Of a DNA stretch of 64,000 nucleotides, positions 13,191 to 26,500 are shown piece after piece. The stretch's first letter is position 1. Each line of letters opens with the position of its first letter. This stretch comes from Sapria himalayana (taxonomy: Eukaryota > Streptophyta > Magnoliopsida > Malpighiales > Rafflesiaceae): positions 55,864-119,863 of the forward strand of contig JAREIK010003110.1 of NCBI GenBank assembly GCA_029783825.1, written 5' to 3'. The position numbers and the translations under genes are program-made. The notes under the pieces were generated by a model. It was not told where the DNA came from and did not search any database. It saw only the letters and a list, made by a program, of their open reading frames with translations.

Positions 13191-15584
13191 TTTTTTAGTA
13201 TATACCGGTTTAAAAATTGTCTATATAGGAAGTATCTGGATTTTGTAGTTTAGTCATTTAAGTGTTTAGGCATTTAGTGGTGTATAGGTTTTATTTAAAT
13301 AATGAAATAATAAAAAAAGATATTTTTATTTTTTTTTCACATTTTCAAATGTTATAACCTTTGAAAATATAATAATTTTAAAATTTTTTAAAAAAGTGAA
13401 TATAATATTTAGTCATAATAATCATTATATTTATATATCATATAAATTCAAATATAAACATTCTTATTGATAAATATTCTAATAATGATCAAAAAATAAA
13501 TTAATAATTTATTATTAATAAGATAGATATCATTTAAAATATAATTACAAATATTAAAATGATTCAGAAGAAAAGCAAAATATATCACTATATAATAATT
13601 TTTTGTTATAATTTTTTTTTCTTTTAAAAAGTTTATTTATAATTTTTTGATGAAAAATAATTTATATAAATTATATTTGTTTAACTCATACTTTATTTTG
13701 TAATTAATAATTATATAAAAATATACAAATAAATAATTAAAATGAATATTTAAAATTATAATGAAAAAAAATGAGTTTTATTATTTATTATTTAGGGTAT
13801 ACTTGTTTAATTTAAATTAGATCTATCTAACTAATAATTTATTATGTAATTAATATTTCTATAAAATAAACTGATAAATAATTAAAATAAAAATTTAAAA
13901 TTAAACTGAATAAATAAAAAATGAAATTTATGATTTATAATTAATGTATACCAGTTTAATTGTTTAAGTATTTAGAGGTTTTGTCATTTAGGAGTTTAGC
14001 AATTTATGTTTTTAGGCATTTAGTGGTTTATAGGTTTTATCTAAATAATAAATTTTTAAAAAAAATTATTTTTTCTCATTTTCATAGGTCATAATCTTTG
14101 AAAATATAATAATATTTAAAATTTTTTGAAATGTGAATACAATATTTAGTTATAATAATATTAATAATTATATATCATATAAATTCAATATAAACAATTT
14201 TATTGATAGATATTATAATAATGATCAAAAATTAAATTAATAAACTATTAATAATAAGATAGATATTAATTAAAAAATATTAACAAAACCCAAATTTATT
14301 CAAAATTAAAGTAAAATATCTTACTTTAATAATAATTTTAATTTTTAAATTTTTACTTATATAAGCGTAAATACTTTTATTAATTAAAAAAGATTATTTA
14401 AATTATATTCTCGCACTCATAATTTATTTTGTATTAAATATTTCTATAGAAATAAACTAATAAATAATTAAAATAAATATTTAAAATTATATTAAATAGA
14501 AATAAAAATTTGATTTATTAATTATTAAGTAGTATATAGCGGTTTAATGGTTTATGTATTTATGCATTACTGAAGTTTAGGAGTTTACTGATTTAACTGT
14601 GTATGCATTTAGTGGTTATAGGTTTTATTTAAAAAATAAATAAACAAAAAATTTATTTTTATTATTTTTTGATATTTTCAAATGTTATAACCTTTGAAAA
14701 TATAATAATTTTTAAATTTTTTTCAAAAGTGAATTCAATATTTAGTTATAATAATCATTATTTTTATATTTCATATAAATTCAATATAAATAATTTTATT
14801 GATAAATATTCTAATAATGAACCTAAAATAAATTAATAATCTATAATTAATAAGATAAATATCAATTAAAATATAATTACAAAACATAAAATGATTCAGA
14901 AGGAAAGCAAAATATATTACTATATAATAAATTTTTCTTTTGAAATCTTTTTTTCTTTTTATAAGTTTATCTATATTTAATGATGAAAAATAATTGATAT
15001 AAATTATATTTGTCTAAGTCATAATTTATATTGTAATTAATATTTAATAAAAATAAATGAATAAATAATTAAAATGAATATTTTAAATTATAATAAAAAA
15101 TAATATTAAGATATATTATTTATTATTTAGGGTATACCAATTTTAAAAGATTATCTATTTAGGGTATTTGAGATTTCGGAGTTATTGACTTAGTGTTTAG
15201 GTATTTAGTAGTTTATAGGATTTATTTAAACAATGAAATAACAAAAAAATTATTTTTGATATTTTCTCACATTTTCAAAGGTTACCTTTGAAAATATAAT
15301 AATTTTAAATTTTTTTAAAAATGTGAATAAAATATTTAGTAATAAGAATCATTATAATTATATATAATATAAACTAAATATAAACAATTTTATTGATAGA
15401 TATGATATCAATCATCAAAAAATAAATTAATATGATATTATTAATATGATAGATATAAATTAAAATATAATTGCAAAACCTAAAATTATTCAAAATCAAA
15501 GTAAAATTTATTACCAAATAATAATTTTTGTTTTTTAGTTTTTGCTTCTTTTTATAAGCTTATACTTTTTTTTATTAAAAATAA

Positions 15585-15630
15585 ATTATTTAAATTATAT
15601 TTAAGGTTTATGAGTTTAATGTTTTAAGTA
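15585..15630 (+). repeat. Truncated-monomer junction (forward copy)
   Basis: AAATTATATTTAAGGTTTATGAG joins two parts of the monomer that are normally about 130 bp apart, skipping the GGTATACC box. The same deletion is seen reversed near 28735, 33115 and 58665, so it marks one ancestral variant spread by array duplication. Confidence 0.7.
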
Positions 15631-17019
15631 TTTAAGGGCTTTTGTGTTTAGGAGTTTATAGATTTAAGTGTTTAGGAATTTAGTGGTCTATAAGTTTTAT
15701 TTAAACAATGATATAACAAAAAAATTTATTTTTATTTTTTTTTGTAATTTTTTAAGGTTATAACCTTTTAAAATATAAAAATTCCTAAATTTTTTTAAAT
15801 GTAAATATACTATTTAGTTATAATAATCTTAATAAATATAAGTCATTTAAATTCAATATAAATAATCACTATTGCTAGATATTATAATAATGATCAATAA
15901 ATAAATTAATAAACTATTATTAATAAGATAGATATTATTTAAAATATATTTGCAAAACCTAAATTTATTCAAAATCAAAGTATATATTACTAAATAATAA
16001 TTTATTTTAATATTTTGCTTTTTATATAAGTTTCTATTTTTGTTATTAAAAATAAATTATTTAAATTATATTTATCTTCCTCATAATTTCTTTTGTAATT
16101 TATAATTCTATAAAAATAAACTAATAAATAATTAAAATAAATATTTAAAATTATAATGAATACAAATAAAATTGAGATTTATTATTTATTATTCAGGATA
16201 TACAGGTTTAATGGTTTAAGTATTTAGGTGTTTTGGGGTTTAGTCATTTAAGTGTTTATGCCTTAAGTGATTTTATCTAATTTTAAAAGGTTATAACCGT
16301 GTAAAATATAATAATTTTAAATTTTTTTTTAAATGTGAATATAATATTTAGTTATAATAATCTTGTTAATTATATATAATGTAAAATCAATATAAAAATT
16401 TTATTAATAGATATTATAATAATGATCAATAAATAAATTAATAAACTATTATTAATTAGAATCATATAAATTAAAATATAATTGCAAAATCTAAAATTAT
16501 TCAAAATTTAATTAAAATAAATTACTAAATAATAATATTTTGTTTTAAAAATTTTGACACTTTTTATGATCATATATTTTTTTGATGAAAATTAAATTCT
16601 TTATATTATCTCCGTCTCATTAATAATTTATTTTGTAATTAATATTTCAATAAAAATAAACTGATAAATAATTAAAACGAATATTTAAAATTATAATGAA
16701 TACTAATAAAAATGAGATTTATTATTTATTATTTAGAGTATACTAATTTAAAGGCTTATGTATTTATGGGCTTCGGGGTTTAGGAGTTTAGTCATTAAGA
16801 ATTTAGTTATTTTGTGGTTTATATATTTTATTTTAAAAATCAATAACAAAAAATCTATTTTTTTATTTTTTTTATTTTCAAAGGTTATAACCTTTAAAAC
16901 TATAACAATTTTAAAATTTTTTTTAAATGTGAATACTATATTTAGTTATGATAATCTTAATAATTATATATCATATAAATTCAATATAAACAATTATATT
17001 GATATATATTATAATAATG

Positions 17020-17075
17020 ATCGTACAAAAGATTAATAAACAATTATTAATAAGATAATAATAGTTTATTAATCT
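17020..17075. other. Fold-back junction where the microsatellite begins
   Basis: Forward satellite GATTAATAAAC...AATAAGATA is followed at once by its own reverse complement ATAATAGTTTATTAATC, and then the (CTAT)n tract starts. The near-palindrome is about 40 bp. Confidence 0.7.
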
Positions 17076-18345
17076 ATCCATCTATGGAACTATCACTCTA
17101 TATATCATTCTATATATCTATCCATCTAACTATCTATCTTTTTATCTATTCAATAATTTATCTATTTATCTATTTATCTATCTATCAATTTATCTATCTT
17201 TCTATCAATTAATCTTTTAAAATGTCTATCTATCTTTTTATCTATATCTCTATATATCTATCTATCTATTTGTCTATGTTTCTATCTTTCTATATTTCTA
17301 TCGATCTATCTTTCTATCTGTCTATCTATATATCTATCTATCTTTCTTTCTTTCTATCTGTATATCTTTCTACGTGTCTTATATGTCTGTCTATCTATGT
17401 ACAAATTTTGTTATCTATCTATCTATCTATCAAACTATATGTCTATCTGTTCATCTGTTAATATGTCTATATATCTATCTTTATATATGTCTATCTTTCT
17501 ATCTATCTTTCTGTCTATTTGTCTATATGTCTATTTTTCTATCTATCTACTTGTCTATCTGGCTATCTGGCTATCAGTATATCTGTTGATCTATCAATCA
17601 ATCTATCTATCAATTTTAATGTCTATCTATGTATCTATCTATTTATATATATATATTTTCTATTTGTCTATATGTATATCTGTCTATATATCTATCTATC
17701 TTTCTTTCTATCTTTCTATCTTTATATCTATCTATCTATATATCTAACTATCTACAAGTCTATCTATCTATCTATCTTTCTATCTATCTATCTATCTATC
17801 TATATAATGATCTGTCTGTCTGTATATATGTCTATTTGTCTATCTTTCTATTAGTGTAGTTGTATATCTATCTATCTATCTATTTATCAATCTGTGTTTC
17901 TATCTATATGTATATCTATCTATTTGTCTATCTATTATCTATCTATCTATCTATGTGTCTACCTGCTGACCAATCTAATTGTCTACCTATTCACATGTCT
18001 TCCAATCAATTTGTCTACTTGTCTATCTATATATCTATCTAATTATCTAGCTCTCTATCTATCTGTCTATCTATCTACCTATCTAATAATTTTCCTATCT
18101 TTCCATCAGCCTATCCATCAATATATCAATCTATCTATCTATAAATCTATCTATGTGTCTATCTGTCTATCTATATTTCTTTTTATCTATCTATCTCTCT
18201 ATGTATATCTGTTTATTTGTGTATCTATGTATCTATCTAATAGTTTATATATCTATCTATCTGTCAATCTATTAATCATTATATCAATCAATCAATTTAT
18301 CTATCTGTCTATCTATTTATCTATTTGTCTTTCTATATATTTGTA
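17072..18345 (+). repeat. Degenerate (CTAT)n / (TATC)n microsatellite, ~1.27 kb
   Basis: Nearly continuous CTAT/CTGT/CTTT tetranucleotides with scattered substitutions (CTATCTATCTGTCTAT style). Parts are pure, for example 17761-17800. Because 4-bp units shift through all three frames without making stops, long Ser/Ile/Tyr/Leu-rich open frames appear in every + frame; these are not genes. Confidence 0.97.
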
Positions 18346-19115
18346 TTGAGAATGCTCATTATATATATATATATATTATTTAACATTTTTATTAATATTA
18401 AGATTATTAAGTTTCAATATTTTATTATTATTAAATCTCAATAATATTTAAAATGATTAATATATATATATATTAATCATTATTAATTATTTAAATTTAA
18501 ATTGTTTCAATAGTAAATATTATTAATGTTTACTATTAATCATTATATAATGACATAAGTATTTTATTAATATATATCTATTAATAATGACATAAGTTTA
18601 AGTATAATGATCAATAATTTATTTGTTTAGACAATTTAAAATTAATATTAATATTAATATTTTATTTGTTAATAATATATATATAATAAAAAGCCTGTAA
18701 ACCTTATATTTTATACTAAATATTAATAAACTTAATAATATTATTTAGTATTATTTTTTATACTAAATATTATATTAATAGTAAATATTAATATTTACTT
18801 AAACTTATGATATAATATAATTTATTTGTCTCAACCTTATATATAATAAAATACTTATTATATATATAATGTTAATCATTATTTAGACAAATAAACTTAT
18901 TTAAATTTAAATAGAATATTAATATTAATATTCTAAATAATTTATTTGTTAATATATATATAATGATTAATCATTATATAAGTATAATGATCAATAATAA
19001 AATATTATTATTAATATATATATGATAAATAGTTTAATCATTATTAAGTATTTTATTAATAAATCTCAATTATTAATAGAAAATGTTTATTTGTTTTATT
19101 TTGATATTAATTACT
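18346..19115. repeat. AT-rich patchwork of shuffled short inverted repeats
   Basis: This stretch is neither satellite nor microsatellite. A small vocabulary of words recurs in both orientations and in varying order: AATGATTAAT, ATAAGTATAATGATCAATAA, TATACTAAATATTAAT, TTTATTTGTTTAGACAA and its complement-like TTTAGACAAATAAAC, and GAATATTAATATTAATATTC. Many form hairpins. No reading frame or RNA gene is evident. It may be templated-insertion debris from repair or an assembly problem next to the microsatellite. Confidence 0.6.
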
Positions 19116-20770
19116 TATGTGATTTATAGTTTAAAGGTTTAAGTATTTAGAGGCTTTTTTGTTTAGGAGTTTAGAGGTTTACGTGTTTAGGCATTTAGTG
19201 GTTTATAAGTTTTATTTAAACAATGATATAACAAAAAATTTATTTTTATTATTTTTTTAATTTTTGATAGTTATAACCTTTTAAATTATAATAAACTTTA
19301 AATTTATTACAAATATAAATATAATTTTAGTTATAATAAACTTAATAATTATATGTCATTTAAATTCAATATAAATAATTACATTGCTAGATATTATAAT
19401 AATGATCAAAAAAAATTTAATTAACTATAATAATAAGACAGATATTTTTTAAAATATATTTGCAAAATCTAAATTTATTCAAAATCAAAGTAAAATATAT
19501 TACTTAATAATAATTTTTTTAATGTTTTGCTTTTTTTATAACTTTATATTTTTGTTATTATAAATAAATTATTTAAATTAATTTGTCTTACTCATAATTT
19601 ATTTTGTAATTTATAATTATATAATAATAAACTAATAAATAATTAAAATAATTATTTAAAATTTTAATGAATACAAATAAAATTGAGATTTACTATTTAT
19701 TATTCAGGAAATACGGGTTTAATGGTTTAAGTATTTAGGTGTTTTTGGGTTTAGCAGTTTAGTGATTTATGTGTTTAGACCTTTAGTGATTTATAGTTAT
19801 TATCTAAAGAATTAAAAAACAGAAACTTTAATTTTTTGAATTTTTTTAATTTTTGAAGGTTGTAACCTTTGAAAATATAATAATTTTAAATTTTTTTAAA
19901 TGTGAATATAATATTTAGTTAAAATAATCTTAATAATCATATCTAATGTAAACTATATATAAATAATTTTATTGATAAATATTATAATAATGATCAATAA
20001 ATAAATTAATAAACTAGTATTATTAAGAATGATATAAATTAAAATATAATTGTAAAATATAAAATGATTCAAAATCAAAATAAGATACATTACTAAATAA
20101 TAATTTTTTATTTTTAAAATTTTGCCTCATTTTATAAGCATATATATTTTTTTGATGAAAAATAAATTATTTAAATTATATCTCTCACTAATAATTTATT
20201 TTGTAATAAATATTTCTATAAAAATAAATTGATAAATAAATAAAATGAATATTTACAATTATAATGAATACTAATAAAAAGAGATTTATTATTTATTATT
20301 TAGGGTATACCTATTTAATGGTTTAAGTTTTTTGTGGTTTTGGGGTTAAGGAGTTTATTGATTTATATGTTTGCACATTTAGGTGTTTATAGGTTTTATT
20401 TAATCAATGAAATAACAATAAATTTATTTTTATGAATTTTCATGATTTTCAAAGGTTCTTACCTTTGAAAATATAATAATTTTTTAATCTTTCTAAAATA
20501 TGAATGCAATACTTAGATATAATAATCTTAATAATAATATTTGATGTAAATTTAATATAAAATTTTTATTAATATATATTATTATAATGATCAAAAAATA
20601 AATTAATAATCTATTATTAATAATATAGATATCAATTAAAATATAATTACAAAACCTAAAATGATTCAGAAGTAAAAGCAAAATATATTACTATATAATA
20701 AATATTTGTTTTGAAATCTTTTCTTCTTTTTATAAGTTTATCTATATTTTTTGATGAAGAATAATTTATA
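19116..20770 (+). repeat. Satellite array, + orientation
   Basis: The array resumes inside the TTTAGG-like tract of a monomer. Palindromes, partly degraded, lie near 19265, 19855 and 20450. The last monomer is of the GTTTGCACATTTAGG variant type. No gene is seen. Confidence 0.85.
19131..19212 (+). repeat. Degenerate telomere-like TTTAGG tract of a satellite monomer (example)
   Basis: Within about 80 bp the words TTTAAAGG, TTTAAGTA, TTTAGAGG, TTTAGGAG, TTTAGAGG, TTTAGGCA, TTTAGTGG and TTTATAAG follow each other at 7-11 bp spacing. Every full monomer has the equivalent tract, e.g. 7024-7110 on + and its complement near 29930-30000. The resemblance to TTTAGGG is visible; descent from telomere repeats is inference. 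Confidence 0.6.
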
Positions 20771-20806
20771 TAAATTATTTTTCATAAAAAAATTATAGAT
20801 AAACTT
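20734..20806. other. Near-perfect ~73-bp palindrome at a + to - orientation switch
   Basis: The left arm starts AAGTTTATCTATA and the right arm ends TATAGATAAACTT. The centre is AATAATTTAT/ATAAATTATT, itself a palindrome present in every monomer of this type. From here to the end of the window all satellite monomers read in reverse. Confidence 0.85.
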
Positions 20807-22173
20807 TTTAAAAGAAAAAAAAATTCCAAAACGAAAAATTATTATATAGTAATATATTTTGCTTTTACTTCTGAATCATTTTAGGTTTTGTAATAATATT
20901 TTAATTGATATCTATCTAATTAATTATAGATTATTAATTTATTTTTTGATTATTATTAGAATATTTATCAATAAAATAGTTTATATTGAATTTACATGAT
21001 ATATAATTATTAAGATTATTATAACTAAATATTATATTTACATTTGAAAATACTTTACAAATTATTATATTTTAAAGGTTATCATCTTTTAAAATGAGAT
21101 AAAATCACAAAAATAATTTTTTGTTATTTTATTGTTTATATAAAAACCTATAAACTACTAAAGGCCTAAACGCTTAAATCATTAAACTCCTAAATCCCAA
21201 AACCCCAAAACCCTTAAATACTTAAACATTTAAACCATCTTTAAATGTTTAAGTATTTATAAATAATATATAAATATCTATCAATAAATAATAGTTTATT
21301 AATTTATTTTTTGATCATTATTATATTTATATTTATATTTAGTTTATTAATGTCTATCAATAAAATTGTTTATTTTTAATTTACATGATATATAATTATT
21401 AAGTTTATTAAAACTAAATATTGTATTCACTTTTGAAAAAAATTTAAAAATTATTATATTTATAAAGGTTATAACCTTCAAAGTTGATAAAAAATTTGAA
21501 AAATAATTTTTTTGTTATTTCATTATTTAAATAAAACATATAAACTACTAAATTCCTAAATGCTTAGATCACTAAACTCCTAAACTCCTAAATACTTAAA
21601 CCATTAAACTGGTATACCCTAAATAATTAAATTATAAATCTCATTTTTATTTTTATTCATTATAATTTAAATATTCATTTTAAATATTTATTAGTTTATT
21701 TTTATAGAAATATTAATTGCAAAATAAAATTATGAATGAGACAAATATAATTTAAATAAATTATCTTCATCAAAAAAATTTATAAGCTTATAAAAAGAAT
21801 CAAAAATTTAATAATAAAAAATTATTATTTAGTAATATATTTTACATTGATTTTGGATCGTTTTAGGTTTTTTAAATATATTTTAATTAATTTCTATATT
21901 ATTAATTATAGTTTATTAATTTATTTTATGATCAGTATTATAATATCGATCAATAAAATTATTTATATTGAATTTGCATGATATTTAATTTTTATGATTA
22001 TTATAATTAAATATTGTATTAACATTTGAAAAAAATTAAGAATTATAATATTTTCAATGATTATAACCTTGAAAATGAGAAAAAATCATAAAAATAATTT
22101 TTTTTGTTATTTAATTATTTAAATAAAACATATAAACCACAAAATACTTAAATTACTAAACTCCTAAACCCTA
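20771..22173 (-). repeat. Satellite array, - orientation, left of insert copy 2
   Basis: Reverse monomers, with palindrome remnants near 21075, 21465 and 22055. The chimeric monomer at 21190-21340 and the variant AATATCGATCAATAAAATT match the flank of insert copy 1 in reverse complement, so the insert and at least about 1 kb of flank moved together. Confidence 0.85.
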
Positions 22174-23425
22174 ATACTGCTACACCACACACACATAGCG
22201 ACTGGACCACAGTACACACGTGCACATATTCTTGACCATTTTAATGTTGCATTTAGAGGGGCAGCAAGTCCTGGAAGCAGCCAAAAGTATGGGCCACCAG
22301 CTTGTAGAGGGCCCCACTAGCAAGCCAAAATGATAACATTCAGACAACTGATGAGACAGAGCAAAGTGGTCGGGAGTAAACTCAAGAGTAGCTAGGAATG
22401 GGTCCCACTAGCCCTATCAGGCAGCATAGAGGGCCACCCAACCATCGCCCAACAGGAGTAGCGGGTAATCCATGATTAATTTGATAGCCGGAAAAATCCA
22501 AAGCGTCACCAAGAAGGGCCAATAAGCAATGGAGTCCAGGCCAGCCACACGGTAGCGAAAGATTCAAACTTGTAGTTTATGTATGTAGTATTATTTGTAT
22601 TTTGGATTTTGTATGCCCCATGTACTTGTAGAGACGAATCATGACATACTCACACACACAATCTTGTCTGTTCTCTATGTAGCATACAAAGAGGGCAACT
22701 GGACCCATGAGTATCTCTAAGTGAGGCCCACTAATGCATTTTGGAAATACACATTAGGCGATGCTACATACCAGGGAGCAGAATACCCATCTTTATAGCA
22801 TTTTATAATTTTTCTTGTATTCTAGCTTGATTGTACGCGTAGATAATTAGACTATGAGATATAACTCATCACACATGCACACCGATGCATGCATATTTTT
22901 TGATATTTTGTCGGTGCAACATACAACCACTTCTTGGAGCTCGAGGAGGAAGCATTCTAACCCAAGAGATACTCTTTTGAGGATAATTGGAGCAAAAGAA
23001 TGTGGAATTCAGAGGTGAGAATGAATTTACAAAGTGCCGTAGATATGGACTTGTGGATTTATGGGTATTCAATTTTACATGTATTCCATTGCATAGCAAT
23101 GACATAGGCAAAAGCTTTATGTTGCATGTCACACACATGCACAATATTATATTTTCATAGTTTTAAAATGGTGCATCATTCAGCTTCCTGCAAAAGCCTC
23201 AGACAAATCCGAATGGAAAGGACGTAGTGTGCATAATGACTTAATGCCAACACTGATGTCCGGGAATGCCAGGTGATTTTAGTTGTATTCGTATGCTTGG
23301 AATTATTAGGCATTATGTTTTTTTATGTATTTTATGCATAGAATCATTAAGGTGCATGGGATTTAGTGGGCTAGCCTAAATTAGTCAGCTTTTTAGTCTC
23401 GTGTAAGTTGTGAGCCTAAATGATA

Positions 23426-23462
23426 AATAAAGTGTGTATTTTCCAAAAAAAACAAAAAAAAA
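23426..23462 (+). terminator. Poly(A)-signal-like AATAAA plus A-rich tail, insert copy 2
   Basis: AATAAA at 23426-23431 is followed 13 bases later by a run of 17 A interrupted by one C. This looks like the end of a polyadenylated transcript copied into DNA. No coding sequence upstream supports a named gene. Confidence 0.35.
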
Positions 23463-23545
23463 CCATAAACCCTAAACTTTAAATCCTAAACATTAAACCA
23501 TAAACTATAACCCGGGTCCATACACCTTAAATCGTAAATCTCATG
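23463..23545 (-). repeat. Degenerate telomere-type (CCCTAAA)n tract, insert copy 2
   Basis: CATAAACCCTAAACTTTAAATCCTAAAC and related words follow the A-rich tail directly, matching the complement of TTTAGGG with substitutions. Equivalent tracts are in copies 1 and 3. Confidence 0.7.
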
Positions 23546-26500
23546 CTTTGCACTTGTATAATCAAATGACTAAGTGTTAAATTTAAATTGAAACTCACAA
23601 CTTTTAGGAATGTCACTGATTTATCTTTTTTGTATATGTAACACAAAGTCATGACTCAAGGGATGAGTTATGGATTTAGACTCTTTCTTGCTTTAGATTA
23701 TTGTAGCATTAGCAATGATCATGATTGTATATTTTGTCTCTAGAACACAAAATCATATCGATGAGAATATGCCTTAACTTGTGTCTCTCTGTTGAACATA
23801 TTGTTATGGCACTAAGAATGATCATGAATACATATTTAATCACTATAATACTGGGCACAGTATTGGATATGACCATTGCTTGTGCATTTTATCTTTATAT
23901 TGCAAAGTCATTACACTAGGAATGATTGTAACTTTGGACATTCCTCGAGAGCAAAACTCATGACCCTAGAAATAGTTAAAGCTCAAGTACTACTCTTATT
24001 AACGTTCTATAAATAAAATTCTTGGGATTGGAAATATCACTATGGCTTTTTCATTTGATTTGTAACCTTAAGTGTCAATATGCAAGACTAATATTTTGAG
24101 CAATGATTAAAACCTTTTATACATTTGAATATGATTCATTTACTTCTTTTTTGGTATTGTGAGCTTGTATACATAACTAATTTAATATAAAAAGAAAGAA
24201 ATGATACTTTTAATATCCATGAGGATATAAAAAAGGGCCTTAAACATGCCAATAAAATAAATTTTTTGATTATTGATTGAAAGAGAGCCCATACTTCTAG
24301 CCATACTCAAACCACCATGGGGCTAGTTTGTTCTAATAGGCTACAAGGTGATTATTTTTTTATAGGTAAACTATGTTTTAATAAAATTACTGAGTGCGTG
24401 CATGAGAGATATTTTACAAGAAATTTCAATAATCAATATAAATAGCATCCTCAACAACTAGCTATTTCAACACATAGGGGTACAACGTTGGTTTAGTCTG
24501 TTAGCATATATGAATCAATTTACCTTTAATAGCCCAGTGATTCAACATCAAATAAGATGAGACATAATAAAGATCAAGTAAAAGCTACTATTATTTTGGT
24601 TAGAGCTTTAGAAATCATTCTAGAGTTAAGAGAGGAACAAAATAAATTATTTTAATTATTCAGTATAATTTTAATTTTTATTTTAATTATTTATCAATTT
24701 ATTTTTTATAGAAATATTATTTACAAAATAAATTATTAGTGAGAAAGATCTAATTTAAATTAAACCAGTATATCCTAAATAAATATGAATAAATCTCATT
24801 TTTTTTGAATTTTAATTTTAAATATTCAAATTATATTATTTATTTGTTTATTTTTATATAAATATTAATTATAAATTAAATTATGAGTTACACAAATATA
24901 ATTTATATAAATTATTTTTCATCAAAATAATATAGATAAACTTTTTAAAATAAAAAAAAATTCAAAACAAAAAAATAATAATAGTAATATATTTTTCTTT
25001 GCTTCTGAATCATTTTAGGTTTTCTAAATATATTTTAATTGATATCTATCTTATATATAATAGATTATTAAGTTATTTTTTTATCATTATTAGAATATTT
25101 ATCAATAAATATGTTTATGTTGAATTTATATGATATATAAATATAATGATTTTTATAACTAAATATTGTATTCACTTTTGAAAAAAATTTTAAAATTATT
25201 ATATTTTCAAAGATTATACCCTTTGAAAATGTGAAAAAATAAAAAAAATAAATTTTTTGTTATTTCATTTTTTAAATAAAACCTATAGATTATTAAATGT
25301 TTACTTACTTAAATCAATAAGCTCATAAATCTCGAAACCCCTAAATATATAAACCTTTTAAAAGCTATTGTACTACTTAAGAAATAATCAATATCATTTT
25401 AATTCTATTTCTTATAATTTTAAATATTAATTTTAATTATTTATAGTTTAATTTTTTAGAAAAATTAATTACAAAATAAATTTCGAGCGAGACAAATATT
25501 ATTTAAATAATTTATTTTAATAAAAAAAATATAAGCTTATAAAAAGAAGGAAAATTTTAAAAATTAAATATTATTATTTAGTAATATATTTTGATTTGAT
25601 TTTGAATCATTTTGTGTTATGTAAATATATTTTAATTAATATTAATATTATTAATAATTGTTTATTAATTTAATTTTTGATTATTATTATAATATCTATC
25701 ATTAAATTATTTATATTGAATTAATATGATATATAATTAGTATGATTAATATAATTATACATGGTATTCACATTTCAAAAAATTTTAAATATTATTTTAT
25801 TTTCAAGTTTATAACCTTTGAAAATCAAGAAAAAATCAAAAATAGAATTTTAAATTTTTATTATATAAATAAAAACCATAAAGCACTAAATAATAAAACC
25901 ATTAAACCGGTATACCATATATAATAAATCATAAATCTCATTTTAATTTGTATTAATTATAATTTTAAATATTCATTTTAATTATTTATTAGTTTATTTT
26001 TTATAGAAATATCAATCACAAAATAAATAATGAGTGAGACACATAAAATTTATTAATTTATTTTTAATCAAAAAAAATAAGCTTATATAAAGAAGTAAAA
26101 ATTTAAAAATAAAAAATTATTATTTAGTAATATATTTTACTTTGATTTTGAATCATTATATATAGGATTTGCAATTATATTTTAATTGTGATCAATCTGA
26201 TTAATAATAGTTTATTAATTTATTATTTGATCATTTTTATAATATCGAACAATAAAATATCTTATATTCAATTAAAATGTCTTATAATTATTAAGTTATT
26301 ATAACTAAATATTATATTTACATTTGAAAAAATACATAAACCATTAAACCTATATAACCTAAATAATAAATAATAAATCTCATTTTTTTTGTATTGATTA
26401 TAATTTTAAATTTTCATTTTATTTATTTTTTAGTTTATTTTTATAAAATATTAATTACAAAATAAATAATAAGTGAAGCATATATAATTTAAATAAATTA

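Larger units (their letters stand above)
11100..17045 (+). repeat. Satellite array, + orientation
   Basis: Roughly ten monomers, with palindromes near 11273, 11875, 12470, 13335, 14080, 14675, 15270, 15755, 16285 and 16875. Several are recognisable variant types that recur elsewhere. One with GTTTGCACATTTAGG (11160-11230) recurs at 20345-20400 and, reversed, at 26865-26925 and 47260-47320. Another with GTATAATTATATTAAT (about 12530) recurs near 890 and, reversed, near 25740, 45930 and 63540. No gene is seen. Confidence 0.88.
22174..24655 (+). repeat. 2.5-kb unclassified insert, copy 2
   Basis: It starts after CTCCTAAACCCTAATACTG and ends at GAGAGGAACAAAATAAATT. Relative to the consensus monomer, about 90 bp of satellite are missing at the insertion point, identically in all three copies. 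The first half (to about 23440) ends in AATAAA plus an A-rich tail. The second half begins with CCCTAAA-like words and then has about 1.1 kb with no recognised homology. Open frames on the minus strand (22382-22567 and 22869-23144) and plus strand (23725-23919) match frames in copy 1 but look like no known protein. A 1-base loss near 22260 (GGGGCAGC versus GGGGCCAGC) breaks a frame open in copies 1 and 3. Confidence 0.85.

Noticed and set aside
17222..18349. Several overlapping Ser/Ile/Tyr/Leu-rich open frames of 60-151 codons on the + strand
   Set aside because: They are translations of the degenerate (CTAT)n tract in all three frames, with periodic composition and no homology.
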